A DNA stretch of 64,000 bases. It comes from Blastomussa wellsi. Taxonomy: Eukaryota; Cnidaria; Anthozoa; Scleractinia; Plerogyridae. Under the pieces are notes generated by a model. The model ran no database searches, was not told the origin of the DNA, and worked only from the letters and a program-made list of their open reading frames with translations. The stretch is from the NCBI GenBank assembly GCA_947652115.1, contig OX393564.1:24560555-24624554 (forward strand). The letters run 5' to 3'. A program made the position numbers and the translations under genes. Positions 38,601-50,400 of this stretch are shown in pieces (positions within the stretch are counted from its first letter, which is position 1; each line of letters begins with the position of its first letter).

Positions 38601-39996
38601 AAATTGGAAATTCACTGCAATGATCATTTCTCACTTTCAAGTTAATTTTACAGTTCAAATAAGCCTTGTTGTTGTTGTTACTCATTTGCCCATGGTGCTG
38701 GTTCTGATGGTGTTCATCATCTTAAAGAATTGATTGCATTGAATGATTACATGACGAGTAATGCCAATGGTCCCTGAAGAATCATAGCCTGTTCCAGGCT
38801 CTCAGATAGTGCAGCATGCGAAGAAAAGTTACGCGAGTGAAGCGAGTGGAAGAGCAAAGCGGTGGGGCTTCCTGTGGAGTCACAAATGGCATGTACTAAA
38901 AGCAGGTACACCGGAACACCAGAACACTGGAACACCACAAAACACTGAACACCGGAACACCAGAAATACCATAAAATGACAATAAATTTCTGGTGTTCCG
39001 TGTTTTGTGGTGTTCAGGTGTTCCTGGTTTTAGTACATGCCATCACAAATGTTCTCAGATGCTTTGCAGTCAGGCGAAAGGCTGATGTCACTTTGCTCTG
39101 ATGATGCCCTTGCTGGTATACGCAATAATTTTCTTAAAAGTCCATAAATTCTGGCCAGAGACCTCGAACAAGTCAGCTTGCTGACATCCAAATGGTTTTT
39201 GTGTCGAACTAGTGAACAAGTGAATATGAAACCTTCAATTAACGAGCTTTGAAGACTTATATTTTGACAAGTTGGGGTCTCCTCTTTCAAGTGGGCGGCA
39301 GGACGATTTTAAAACAGTGCTTACAGGCTTTCGCATCTTCACGTCACAGCTTCGCTTGCGTATCTTTTCTTCGCATGACCCACTATCTGAGAGCCTGGAA
39401 CGGACTAGAAGAATCAGGACACTCTTACCTCGGAGAGTATACCACCACCACAGCCAACATCCAGAATTCTAAATCCTCCAAGAGCTTTTGAAGGGGTGAC
39501 AGTGTTTCTATGAAGGTGTTCTAGGGATTTCTTAATAAAAGAAACTCGAAGTTTATTCATAAAATGAAGAGCAGCAAAGTCGCCATTCGGTTTCCACCAG
39601 TCACTTGTTGTTCTACTCAGCTTCTCAATCTCCTCTTCGTCAACAGTACTCTTGTTTGGAAAGATAGAGAAAAGCTAAACTAAATTATGAAGGTTTGCTA
39701 GTTTGCTGAATCGGAAATCAATTGCCATTTTAATCGATCGTGTAGTTTGAGCGTCCGGGTGAGGGTAGTCCAGAGAAGGACGGTTGTCGGTGAGAGTGGC
39801 TGACATTTCGACAACGTTAGCGGAAGTAATCATCAAAGGACTGAGCTGAAACTGCCCGAAATGCGGAATTTTAGCTCTTCTTTCCTACCTTTGTTGAGCT
39901 ACAAAAGTGTCTACTGCATAGCAAGCGTCTGGTGGCATGGCCCGCACCTAACTGTGATGAGGGAAGACTGCACCTCATTCTGCAAACAGCCGCCAT
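35672..39996 (-). CDS. COQ3: COQ3, mitochondrial ubiquinone-biosynthesis O-methyltransferase, complete, 5 exons
   Basis: Exons: 39996-39889, 39650-39429, 38235-37993, 37698-37539, 35835-35672. The first three introns are phase 0, the last phase 1. Total is 298 residues. The start MAAVCRMRCSLPSS is a typical mitochondrial presequence. The methyltransferase core is clear: substrate-side WWKPNGDFAALHFMN, SAM motif I ILDVGCGGGILSE, DASACNIHAALRHAHHD, motif VVASEVIEHV, then PGGSLVITTINQT, GTHDWNKFV and the C-terminal NKWCWIEDTSVNFALRA. Family role: O-methylation of polyprenyl dihydroxybenzoate and demethylubiquinol intermediates on the matrix side of the inner membrane, within the CoQ synthome. 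AATAAA (minus strand) lies at 35629-35634, 38 nt past the stop. It is convergent with NUS1, with about 800 bp between the stop codons. Confidence 0.96.
36255..36416 (-). other. Orphan terminal-exon-like segment inside the last COQ3 intron
   Basis: On the minus strand, a pyrimidine-rich acceptor (ttctgtattttcggag) is followed by 54 codons ending in TGA. The residues are strongly charged (IDAPEKNEAIVKRLKQLI, then EDRTPKEVQYESDDE). AATAAA lies at 36200-36205, about 50 nt past the stop. Codon usage looks coding and there is no upstream ATG in frame. I do not recognise the family. The frame is phase 0 after the acceptor, so it could join COQ3 exon 1, 2 or 3 in frame, but not exon 4 (phase 1, which would give an immediate stop). 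It may be an alternative last exon, a remnant of another gene or a retrocopied 3' end. Confidence 0.45.
38500..38580 (+). repeat. tRNA-like SINE fragment
   Basis: gctcagttggtagagcatc is a D-arm/A-box and gggttcaaatcccgttgaag a T-arm/B-box. The anticodon arm is not a good stem, so I call it SINE-derived and not a working tRNA gene. It is flanked by an inverted repeat (about 38344-38400 and 38590-38640). It lies in COQ3 intron 2. Confidence 0.55.
38785..39407. mobile_element. MULE-like element with 9-bp duplication, holding a nested palindrome
   Basis: The ends match as inverted repeats over about 27 bp (TAGCCTGTTCCAGGCTCTCA and inverse TAGTCCGTTCCAGGCTCTCA). GAAGAATCA is duplicated exactly at 38776-38784 and 39408-39416. 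A second palindrome at 38887-39048 (catgtactaaaa...ttttagtacatg, with ggaacaccag arms) is nested inside. It lies in COQ3 intron 2. Confidence 0.8.
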
Positions 39997-40287
39997 GCCT
40001 GTTTGTTGTTTGTTTGTTGTTTCGTTCTATTTGAGCCCACAGTCATTTTTCGACAGAGAATAACGTACTTCATGTAACGTGAACTGAAATGGGAGTCATT
40101 CCCAAGTCCCCTATTTTCCCTGAACCGCTTGACTTTCCTGCCTGGTGACCGATGATTCCATTAGCTAGAATCTTACAAAGGGAGGCCAATCAAATCAACC
40201 GTTTAAAAATCCATTTGTTGAAAATACTTCAAAAAGGTTGATTTGATTGGTCTCCCTCCCTCTTTCCCAGATACTAGCCAATCAAGT

Positions 40288-40400
40288 CCTAAAGGGGGGT
40301 TAGGGAATTTTTATCTTCTAGGTTAGTTTAATGTAGTCTTTTTTTCGAGTTTTAAAAGGTGGGTTAGGGAATTTTTATCTTTTAGGTTAGTTTATAATGT
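40288..40400. repeat. ~70-bp tandem duplication upstream of COQ3
   Basis: gggttagggaatttttatct followed by ttaggttagttta occurs twice. A T-rich run and (TAAA)n at about 40508-40546 follow. Confidence 0.75.
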
Positions 40401-40512
40401 AATGTTCGATGAGGTGGTCTGCCTAGCATGGGGACCCAGTCTCTTTTGCAGACCATCCTTATGGCTCATTGTATATATATTCTTTTTTTTTTTTTTAGCC
40501 ATTAAATTGTAA

Positions 40513-40543
<31 letters not shown>

Positions 40544-40960
40544 ATCATGTGTCCACAGAGGACCTCACAGAGCTGAGCCACTTGTTCCTAGCGCACAGGG
40601 CCAGCCGGCTAAGAGGTACAAGCGGCTCTGTAGACAACCATTCCCCAGGACGGACCAGATTGCCATATAATAATTGATCGGATACTTTGGTCATCGATTC
40701 TAATATTTATTTTCATGGCCCCCGTACGACAATACAGGATATGAACATGAAAAGCAACGTTTATTACTGCGATTATTTTTGCAAATAAATTTGCGGTTTA
40801 ACGCCAATTCGAATCCTGTATATATCTAGACTGCTTGTCGTCGGTGTTTTCTGAATAGGTCTGACGAGCGGCACTGTTATGTTTGAAGACCTCCTCTGCT
40901 TCAATCCCTCCTCGTGCGTCTTAATAAACTTTGAGAGAAATAAGCATTGTAGCGTATATC

Positions 40961-42390
40961 TAGGCCTGGTAAAATCCGCAAAAAGTGCTGGCGAAAATGG
41001 CTAAAAAGTGCTCAAAATCTCAAAATAGTGCTCAAAGTGCTAAAAGTTGTGAACACTTACCTCTAAGCTTTTCGTAAATATGTCAGTTTTTAGTAGTGTA
41101 AAGCCTAGACATCAGGGACGCGATCCATTGGACCAAAATTTCCGGAAATTCCGGTACAGAATCAAATGGAACGGTCATTTTCGAAACGTTCGTTTCGAAA
41201 ATTTTGGACAACCTCTCGAGGTTGTCCATTTTTACGGAAAATTGGAAATTCCGGAAATTTTCTGTTCCATTTTACATTTCCACTCAGTTTCGTTTCTCAA
41301 GCTGCCGGATAGAGCTCTCGTCAAGACCCTGAAGTCACGAATGATGACGGCGAGAGGCTTTTACCCAACGTAGCGTACGTTTCTTCGTCTCACGCGACTA
41401 AAAATTATTTCTTAGACATGTTTCGATGTCTGTGGCGATAACTTTTGCACTGGTATTCGTCCAATTCATGGGAGAGAAGTTCCTTCGTTTCTTCTGTCCA
41501 TATTTCGAACAATTGAGCTAAAAATAATTATAAGTAAAAATAAGTTCTCCTTTTGAAACAGCTCGCTGGTTTTACTCTGCCCTCGTTGTTCTGGAGGGTA
41601 TTTTCTGTTAACTTGTAAAATCGTTGAGTAACAAGCAAGAGTCGGACTACAAACCCGCCATTTTGACGTGACCGGTTCGGTCAAGTGGAAAATACCGTTC
41701 CTTTCGGCACGTGGAAATTTCGGAAATTCAAACCGGAATTTTTGGTCCAATGGATCGCGCCCCAGATGATTGAGAAATTTGAGATGACACACACATGATA
41801 CATCAGCCAATAAGAAACTTCTGTTCTCGCGCAAGGATAATTCCACGTGCCTTTCTATGACAACTAGCCTGCAGTGCAGGCGTATTTTGGACACGCGAGT
41901 GCACATTTTCGTATTAGGCCGCCATCTTGGATTTGGAGCTGTGGAAGATTGGGGCGAGGAAATATTTTACTAGGGAGTAGGTGTTAAGTACAAAAAAATG
42001 GGCCAGGGCCCCACACCTCTCCCCCCACCCCCACCTCGCCTCTGCACCAATCCTCTAGCAGCCAAGCGTCCAAGATGGCGGCAGCGAAAACACGATTTAT
42101 TACCGAGCGTCTAGCGTTCCGCTCCATAATAACGCATGCACTGTAGGCTATATGACAACGGTCTTTTATTCTTGACAACATCATTAGTTATTCAAATTTT
42201 TGACCTGGAACACGATTCTCGTTGCGAGCGACACACAGTTTTGGCTTTAAAATGTTTTAGAAGACATATGTTGCTCAAATGTTGCCCAAAGTGCGAAAAA
42301 GTGCTTAAGGGTGCTCAAAATGCAAAATAGTGCTCCAAACTCAAAAAAGTGCTCAAAAGGTGCTCAGCGCAATCGGGAAAGGCCTATGTT
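40961..42390. mobile_element. Outer repeat with AAAAAGTGCTC motifs, interrupted by another element
   Basis: The edges (40966-41060 and 42262-42385) are packed with aaaaagtgctcaaaa and tagtgctc words, and the outer ends are taggcct / aggccta. The middle carries the inverted-repeat element at 41110-41769. Confidence 0.5.
41110..41769. mobile_element. Inverted-repeat element with CGCGATCCATTGGACC ends
   Basis: Left catcagggacgcgatccatt and right inverse catctggggcgcgatccatt continue through ggaccaaaa as terminal inverted repeats. 660 bp with no transposase. The interior is rich in ccggaaatt words. Confidence 0.7.
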
Positions 42391-44958
42391 TAAAAAAGAA
42401 TTATTTAGCATAAGTGCTAAATTATTGATTAGACGACAAACCTCTGAAAACTGGTAAAAATTTTAATTTACCTGTCAGCTGCGAAATGACAGTTACTTTA
42501 GTAATGGCTGAGATCTGAGATCTGGGAAACGGGAAACGGGCTGAAATTTTAACTGAGAGCTGTGAATCGATGAGAAATCAGTGAAAAAATGTAAACCATA
42601 AGTGAGATTCCCGACGGCATGTCTATGATTGCTAGCCTTCCATCAATAACTAATGCTTTACATCCCTAGCCGCAAGCTGAATTTTTGCCTTCTTTAAATT
42701 CTAAATTCTCGATCAGTAATCCTGAACTGCTTAAAAGCTACATTCACTTTCTTTAGAAAAAAATAAAACGGTAATTTAATAAAAAAAATAACGCGGAGCT
42801 GTGTTTGCTGTAATTAGCATGGACGACAGGTGAAACAACTACCCATACCAGTCAGATTAGAACTGGGTATATAAAGACGGCATCTCTTCTTCGACACGTT
42901 CGATGTGACTTTGAAAAGCGAAAAATACGTAACAACGTTATGAGCCTAAATTACAATTTGTCGTTTAAAGAAGTTAGTTATAATAAATAAGAATAGTGTT
43001 AAGTAACAGATCCAAAAACATAAAAATTAATGAAAAGCTTGTCTATTTAAACGCGTACTAATTAAATTTTGTGGGTTTTGGTAAAATTAAAATGATTAGC
43101 TTGGCCAATGACCAGTGGGATATCAGCTTAGCTCTTTTCAGCCGATAACAAATATATTAGTTTATTGGTACGGCTGCAAACCTGTATGTCACCGTTAAAT
43201 GTTTTGTTTTTAGAAAACTGGCAAGTTAATGCTGTTTTTAAAAACACCAATGGAGAAAAGTGGTATCTAAATACGGCACGGTATACACTAGCCTACAACC
43301 TGTTATCTGCTGGATTAAGAACGGTAATTTACGTTTCAATAGTAAATATCTTACGAATTATCTAGCTACTGACGTGCATGCAATACATTTTCAAACAACT
43401 GTCCTAGAATTATATGTAACTGAATTAGTCTTGTTTCTTTTCATAAAAAAGTTCAGCGTTTTTAATAGTACTATTATTGTTATCCAGGTTTTAGTACACC
43501 TCAGTTCCGAAACAAAGCCTATTCTAGATTAAATTTCGGTTTTGTTTGTTTTTATCTATATAGCTAAATACATCAGTCCACTTAGAGGGTCTACATGGGG
43601 ATGCTGGATTCTAAGTTATCAGTTAAAATTTAGGCCATTTCTCAGCTATCAGTTACAGTGCCGACACTCAAACCGTGAACACTTGACATTAATTTCTACA
43701 TTTTTTGTTATGATTATCCAGTGAGAGCTCTTGACATAGACCAAAGGATTAGTATTTTCAGCACCTACGAAAGCTAATTCTTCAGTTTATATGAATGGCT
43801 AACATTGGATAATGGTACAAAAATGTAAAGATAAATGTCAAGTGTTCACGGTTGGAGTGTCCTCATTGTAAAATTTGAGCCAATTTCTCAGCTATCAGTT
43901 AATTTTGACAGATCTCAGTTAACGTACGGAAACCATCTTAGTTTCCGAAATCAGTATTGCATCACAAAATTACTGAGAATAACAGACTCGGTCAAATATA
44001 TTCTCCAATTGTCGCTCACATTAAGGACAAGCCTTTTAAAGACCTTTTGGTCAGAGCTAAAATTCCTTCGCACATTTAACAACCACACTTTAGAGTTACA
44101 AACGGTAAGGGTCAAGTGAAAGCAACACAAACACGCGCCCACGCATCATCGGCTTTTGATGTATTGTAACTTGGCAACGCTGTCCATCTCTTTAGCCTAA
44201 CAGTGTCGAGCTGCATCCTGATCGCTTTCCAGACGGGTATGCTGTTGATATTTAAATATTTAGTGTCTTTGCTCACGTCGACGAAATGCTTCGTCGCGTT
44301 GAAAAGCGAACGGCAAACTTGAAAAAGGCGAGAAAATGCTGATTAAAATATTACTTCTTCCTTTCGCGTTTGTCAGTTTGGCTCATTTGAACAGTTCCAT
44401 ATGTGCTTTCACTGGTGTTATTCCCTGGGCTAACGTAACATCTAAGCTATGATACATGGAGTATATCTTTTTTACAGACAAATTTTTTTCTCCCAAAGTT
44501 ACTTAACCAGTATTAATTCTTAAAAAAAACTATACCCAACTCAAAAAATATGCATATGTGACTCCGAGCCAGCCGGAGTTTGTCCGACTCTCAGTTTACG
44601 TCTTTAGCCAGAAGACAGACTGAATTGGGCCAGGGCCCCACCCCTCTCCCCCACCCCCACCTCACCTCTAAAAGCGGAGCTGCACATTTGTTGCTAGTTT
44701 GTGATGATTTTTGAAAATACTTTCGCAAAAAAAGCAAAATAAGAAAAGGAAAAATATATAAAATGAAAAAGATAAATAAATCGAACTAAACAGGTCCTTC
44801 ACCGTAGAAAAAATTTCCTGTTCATATGTTGAGGTTTGTCGAATTAGCTCAACTGGGTAAGTATTAGCCTTGCGATGGGAAGTTGATTTAGGAGAGTGCG
44901 AGTCATCCTTTTTTTCAGCAAGAACATAATAATAATGAACATAAAAATTGTCTCTAAC
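42391..44958. other. Intergenic, old repeat debris
   Basis: No gene. Words of the type cagctatcagtta recur (43620, 43880, also 46380), and an inverted pair aaccgtgaacacttgac / gtcaagtgttcacggtt lies at about 43671 and 43837. A CT-rich segment near 44630 repeats one at 42000 (gggccagggccccac). Confidence 0.45.
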
Positions 44959-44966
44959 CGGGAAGG

Positions 44967-45524
44967 AGGGTCTCAATGGGGTTAACCGTTAGCCGTAAAA
45001 TGGCCAAGAATTTAGCTGTTAGGCGTAAAAATGAAAGAATTTTAACCGTTAGCCGTAAACAAATGTTAACCGTAAAAAATCTAAATATAAAAGTAAAGGC
45101 CTCGAGAACTTTTTTTGAGTCTGATGTGTTGTGCGTTTATGTGTTCTGGTAGCGAGAAAAGCCGATCGAAACCGGAAGTGTCGTAAGTGTCTGCATAATT
45201 TCCTTGTTTATTTTCCTTCAAGTAATTTAAACTCTATCTTATTTTGGCATTCTTAATATTTTTCCACCTCAGTAAAATCATAAGAGTTATATAGTTCACT
45301 GGGAGTGTACACACACACAAAGAAAATACTTTTTTATCTCAAAATGGTCCAAAGACTTTCAGTATGTTTTACAACAATGGACATTAATAGTTAACTTCTT
45401 GAAACAGTGGCAATTATTCTTTAACTCCTCCTGTTAACCGTAACGGACCAAAATTAACCGTTAGCCGTAAAAAAGCCAAAAAGTTAACCGTTAACCGTAA
45501 AAGCCACTACCCCATTGAGACCCT
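44967..45524. mobile_element. hAT-like MITE with 8-bp duplication and subterminal repeats
   Basis: Both ends carry AGGGTCTCAATGGGGT (perfect 16-bp inverted repeat). The flanks are CGGGAAGG (44959-44966) and CGGGAAGA (45525-45532), 7 of 8 identical. Next to both ends are clusters of ttaaccgttagccgtaaaa, the arrangement usual for transposase-binding subterminal repeats. Confidence 0.8.
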
Positions 45525-45994
45525 CGGGAAGAAGACACGAAGCGTTTATTTTTCACACCTCAGGAGAATTAACCTCGATGAGCTTTTCACCTGAGCCCGC
45601 GACTGATGATATTGGTCACTGAAAACCTTGTTTTAACAGCTCTCAATTGACATGACACGAATGTCCAATATCAAAGATGTAAGGGCGAAGCTAAGATCTG
45701 TAAGATCGACCTATTTTGGAGCATGGGGCTGCCGGAGCTCCGCTATGAAATGAATTATGTCTCTTTCTTCAGCCATGAACACATTATTGAAGAAAAGAAC
45801 ACTATAACAATAAGTTCAACTCTTTGGGCATTGTTTTCTCGAACGATATTCGGCCTTAACTGCCCTGGCTGTGTTTTGTCGTCAACTTTGTTTTATAGTA
45901 CTAAACAAGTACAAAATGTGATTATCTTCTTATGCCCAACTTGTGTAACGGTTAGCTGCAGTACATGTCGGGAAGTTTAGCACTGTTTATCCCA

Positions 45995-46237
45995 TTACAG
46001 CGCGACGCGAAGTGTGGCCACCCAACAAACTTTTTTGACAAGTTATAATCAGCCAATCAGAGAGCGCGAATTTGTTTGAGCTGTCCCGCCTCCTTGCAAT
46101 GTTTAAAGCTGTTGTCACGAAACCTGTCGCGCTTTCAACAAGGGGGCGGGACAACTCAAACAAATTCGCGCTCTCTGATTGGCCAACTTGTCAAAAAAGT
46201 TTGTTGGATGGCCACACTTAGGCGCGTCGCGCTGTAA
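45995..46237. mobile_element. Palindromic MITE, TTACAGCGC termini, copy 2
   Basis: 243 bp, TTACAGCGCGACGCG at one end and CGCGTCGCGCTGTAA at the other, with inverted arms including caaattcgcgctctctgatt. Same family as 15967-16210. Confidence 0.8.
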
Positions 46238-46240
46238 TTG

Positions 46241-46284
46241 TCAGTAAAACGCGGGACCGGCCCCGGCCCCGCGTTTTACTGACA
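46241..46284. repeat. GC-rich hairpin
   Basis: gtcagtaaaacgcgggaccg and its inverse with one mismatch, separated by almost no loop. It sits 3 bp from the MITE ending at 46237. Confidence 0.75.
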
Positions 46285-46960
46285 CCCCTGTAATTTGTCC
46301 AAACAGAAGTAAAAGTCCACCTTTATCACCGCCAAAAAGGTCACCCTGTCAGCTGACAGTTATCTGAACGATTCTCAGCTATCAGTTAAAAAACTGCCAT
46401 TTTTCAGCTGACAGTTAAAATTTAATTTTGGCCAATTCTCAACTATCAGTCAACCTTATGCACACCCTCCACTTAGGTTCTTTCAGGTTTTTTCCTCGTT
46501 CATTTGAATTACTCTTGCAAGGTCTTGCAGCTTGTTTTTTCGAGTGCAGACACTATAAGTAAATCATCGCGATCGTATTGTGTTATCAGGAAAGGAACTT
46601 TAATAATCCAAAAGTACCAGGTGTATGAATTATCGAGACTAACTACTGGACGTAAACTGCGACGACTCGCGAGCATCCCATTCAGGGATAGTGTAAGTCT
46701 GGTTCATACTACAGAAACTAGGGATAAGCTCTACAGGGGCCGGTTGTTCGAAAGGCGGTTAGCGCTAATCCAGGCGGATTAAAAATTAAACTTGGCTTGA
46801 TTTCTCCTCTATAAAACCGTATGTTAGGCTAACGTTTCGTCGCGTTTTTTCTTAGTGCAAGGCAAATTAAACTTAACGTAACCAAAAATAAGCAGGAAAA
46901 TCTCTGTAAACCTATAAAACTGCATAGCTTAATCCTGTTTTGAACAACCCGACCTTATTC

Positions 46961-47245
46961 ACGCCAATTCTCCCGGATTATCCGGGAGTCTCCCGGATAC
47001 AGAATGAATCTGTCGGTCTCTCGCACGTGTCACCAAATCTCCATTGATACAAAGGAAAATGCTTGAAATACGGGTTTTTACTCTGACTTGGGCCGATTTT
47101 GGGAGAAAATATTTAAATTTTTGATGCACTTTTGCAGACGAATTGGCAGAGCTGACAGCTCTATTTTTAACTCCGTTTTGAAGACTAAGAAGAGGTATCC
47201 TGACGCAAAATTGGCGTTCTCCCGGATTAGGTTGACATCTCTGCG
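46961..47245 (+). mobile_element. TGCCAAC-ended MITE family, copy 4
   Basis: acgccaattctcccggatta at the left and aggttgacatctctgc at the right. It is nearly collinear with copy 1 (29879-30137). It ends about 200 bp before the olfactomedin-gene start codon. Confidence 0.7.
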
Positions 47246-47451
47246 ACCTGGCAGGTGCTTTCAATAATTCCTTACGGAATTAAATTTCTGAAATTTAAAA
47301 CCGTCTTAATGCCTGAGTGATTTAAACACCTTCGTGTTATAAACTTTGAAAGACGCTAATGAAAACTTATCTTGCGTTAGTGAGGTGCAAAAAGTTTTTA
47401 ATACTTCGTAATACTTTTATTTCAGGCCATCGTTTATTGAACTAAAAAAGT

Positions 47452-50400
47452 ATGGCCGTCATCACAGAGTACCTCTGTATTCCAGTACTCTTAATCCTTG
47501 GCGAAATGTTCCAAGCAGCAGTTTCTCAGCAGTGCGGTGGTGAAGCTGAATCTTCCATATCGGGCATGATGCTTCAACGGCACATCTATAAAAAGAGGAG
47601 TGTATCACTCGGATATGGGTGTTTACTGGAATGTCATCAGGACGTTAGATGTCAAAGTTTTAATTATGTCATTTCCCAAACCTTGTGCGAGTTCAGCAAT
47701 CGGACCAAGGAAGCCAGACCTGACGATTTCGTGGCTAACTCTGACAGATATTATTTAGGACGGGACAGGAATAGAGGTATGGTCAGTAAAGCCGTTTAGT
47801 AAATTTACCAGAGCCGGGAAATTATACTGAAGACTGTTTTTTTTTCAGCCCCCCTCGGTTCCATTCCTTAGCTTTCCGCTGAATCGTGTAAAGAAATCAA
47901 GGCGAGCGAAGGAGGAGAAGCGGTCAGCGGCAAATACTGGATTGAACTGTTTAAACCTGGCGATCCTGTATTCGCCTACTGTGACATGAACACCGAAGGT
48001 AACTTCTTAAAAATAATGACACTTCCATTACTTACGAATTGCATTTTTTTTTGTATTTTTGACAGTTCCATTACTGTTTTCTCTTATAAACTTCAAGGGT
48101 TTGTATTTTGTTGATAGATGTCGACGAGTGCAGTGCCTCAAGTCCCGTATGTGACGCTCATGCTACCTGTCAGAACCTACTCGGCTCGTATCTTTGTTCG
48201 TGTAAAGCTGGCTTCACTGGAGATGGACAAAACTGCACTTGTAAGAGTAAATGGAACACCCACATGGGAGGGGAGGGTGGTCACCTGATTGGGAGGGGAA
48301 AGAGAAAAGGTGATCATGGTTGCGTGAGGAAAACTCAAGAACATTTTCATTATAAAATGCAAAAATCCAATGGTGGATCACACGACAAGTGAAATTACAC
48401 AAATCAAATCACGTGATTCGGTCACGTGCAGAAATTCATTACTATACAGGGGACATGACAACGGCCTCTTCATCTGAGATCTCGTCTCAAAAATGACTGA
48501 GCCCGCAGTTTTACGTTAGTGAGGTTGCCTAGATACCTTCAAAACAGCTGTCTCTTTTGTCCGCTCCAACCATGATCCATCAATCTCGTTCCCAGAGTCT
48601 ACTGGTTACACGGTCAGCGGTTGGTCACCATGAACGCCTGTGCACAATTTCGATATTTTGAAAACAAATATTTCGTCAACCCCACTGTAACATGGCGTAT
48701 GATTATCACGATGTTAGAAGCGTGACGTCAATTCGAAGTGAACAGCATTTTAAACAAAAATGTTTTATCAATACTGACATTTTTTAGCATGCGGAAACTT
48801 AAGATTAAGTGTCTAACTTGAACAACAGGTCATTCCTCCCACTGATCCTGCCAAGCCATATTGAAAGCTTTTAATCTGTCCACGTGACTTCAGTGTTCTT
48901 TCAATTCTTCTTATTATAACAGATATAAATGAGTGTTCCAGTAATCCCTGTTTGAACGGTGGAACATGCATGGATCAGTTAAATGGATTCAATTGTAGTT
49001 GTCCACCAGGGTACCAAGGAAGTCGTTGTGAAAATGGTCAGTATCACAAAGGAAGGATTGGTAAAGAACTTAAGTTTAAGCTGAAAAAGAGAGAGAGGGG
49101 GGGGGGGGGGGAGGGGGTTAGCAAAAACAACAATAACTATAACAATGATGACTACGAATACCCAAAAAAATATATAAGATCAGGCAACTGAAGTGTGCGC
49201 GCGCAGAGAGATGACTAATAATAATGAGGATGAGGGGTAGTGGGTGGAGGAGGATTACAGTCTTTCCCGTAAAACCGTGAACACCAGAAATGTTTATGGA
49301 ATGTTATTGCGTTACAAAGAAAAAGCCAATCAGGTGTGAGAAAACTAAACCGCAAACAGCAACGGTCATTAGTTTGTGGTTTTGAGGTTTGTTCGCGTGT
49401 CCTGAACTTTGCTGCGATTGGTCACTACACAATAAACATTCCAGAATTTTTTTCTGGTGTTCACGGTTTTACGGGAAAGACTGTAAGGGAGGGAATAAGA
49501 AGTAAGAGAAGGGCGTGGAACAAAAGGAGGGGAACATGGATAATAAGGGAAAAGACAGGGAGGCAGAGGAGGCTGAGGCGGAGAAGGACGAGGACAAGGG
49601 GAAGATAAGGCGGTGGTGGAGGAGGAGGAAGAAGAAGACAATGACGACGGAAGAATAAGAACAAGGCGTTCGTGGAAAATGAATATTACACATGCGGCGT
49701 CAATACAATCAATATACAAAGAAGCAGTAGTCAGGGAAGGATTGCCGTACACGTCATTTGTACCTGGGTGATTAAAATTTAAAACTATTTGTTTATTCCT
49801 CTGCAGACAGCTGCACTACTATCAAGGCTGTTGTCAGTCCAGTCACTCACCACTCTCGACAGCTGACACAAGGGGCCTGGATGAAGGACCCGCTAGGAAT
49901 TATGGGTTTTGAAACCATATTTGTCATGGAAGGTTACGGCACAAGACGCGTCGTTGAAGAGTTTAAAAACATGGCAAAATTTAAAGCAGGTGTGAAACGA
50001 AAGACGTACACACTGCCTTACCAGTGGGACGGGACTGGCGGAGTGGTGTACGGAGCATACCTCTACTACAACAGGTGACAAATGAAGCAATTGATTTTAT
50101 GTCTGTTAGCTCACAAACGTAGTCGTACAGTGTATTATTAAAATAATGAATTGGATATGAATATATCAAATATCATTTATCTAAAATGCATGCGAAGGAC
50201 GATCACAGTTATAAGCGCAACATAAACTGTTACGAAAAGGGATCCTGAAAAAAAAAATTCCCACACACAACAAGGAATGCACGCACTTTGACAAGCAATG
50301 CGCTTAAAACAAAAAGGAGAACAAACTAAATTCAAAAACTAAACAAATGATAAATGAAGGAAGCAAAAAAAAAAAAGATCAAGAAATAACGAACTTGCGA

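Noticed and set aside
49369..49752. Pro/Ser-rich minus-strand frames
   Set aside because: Reverse of a purine-rich (GGA/GAA)n intronic stretch in the olfactomedin gene.
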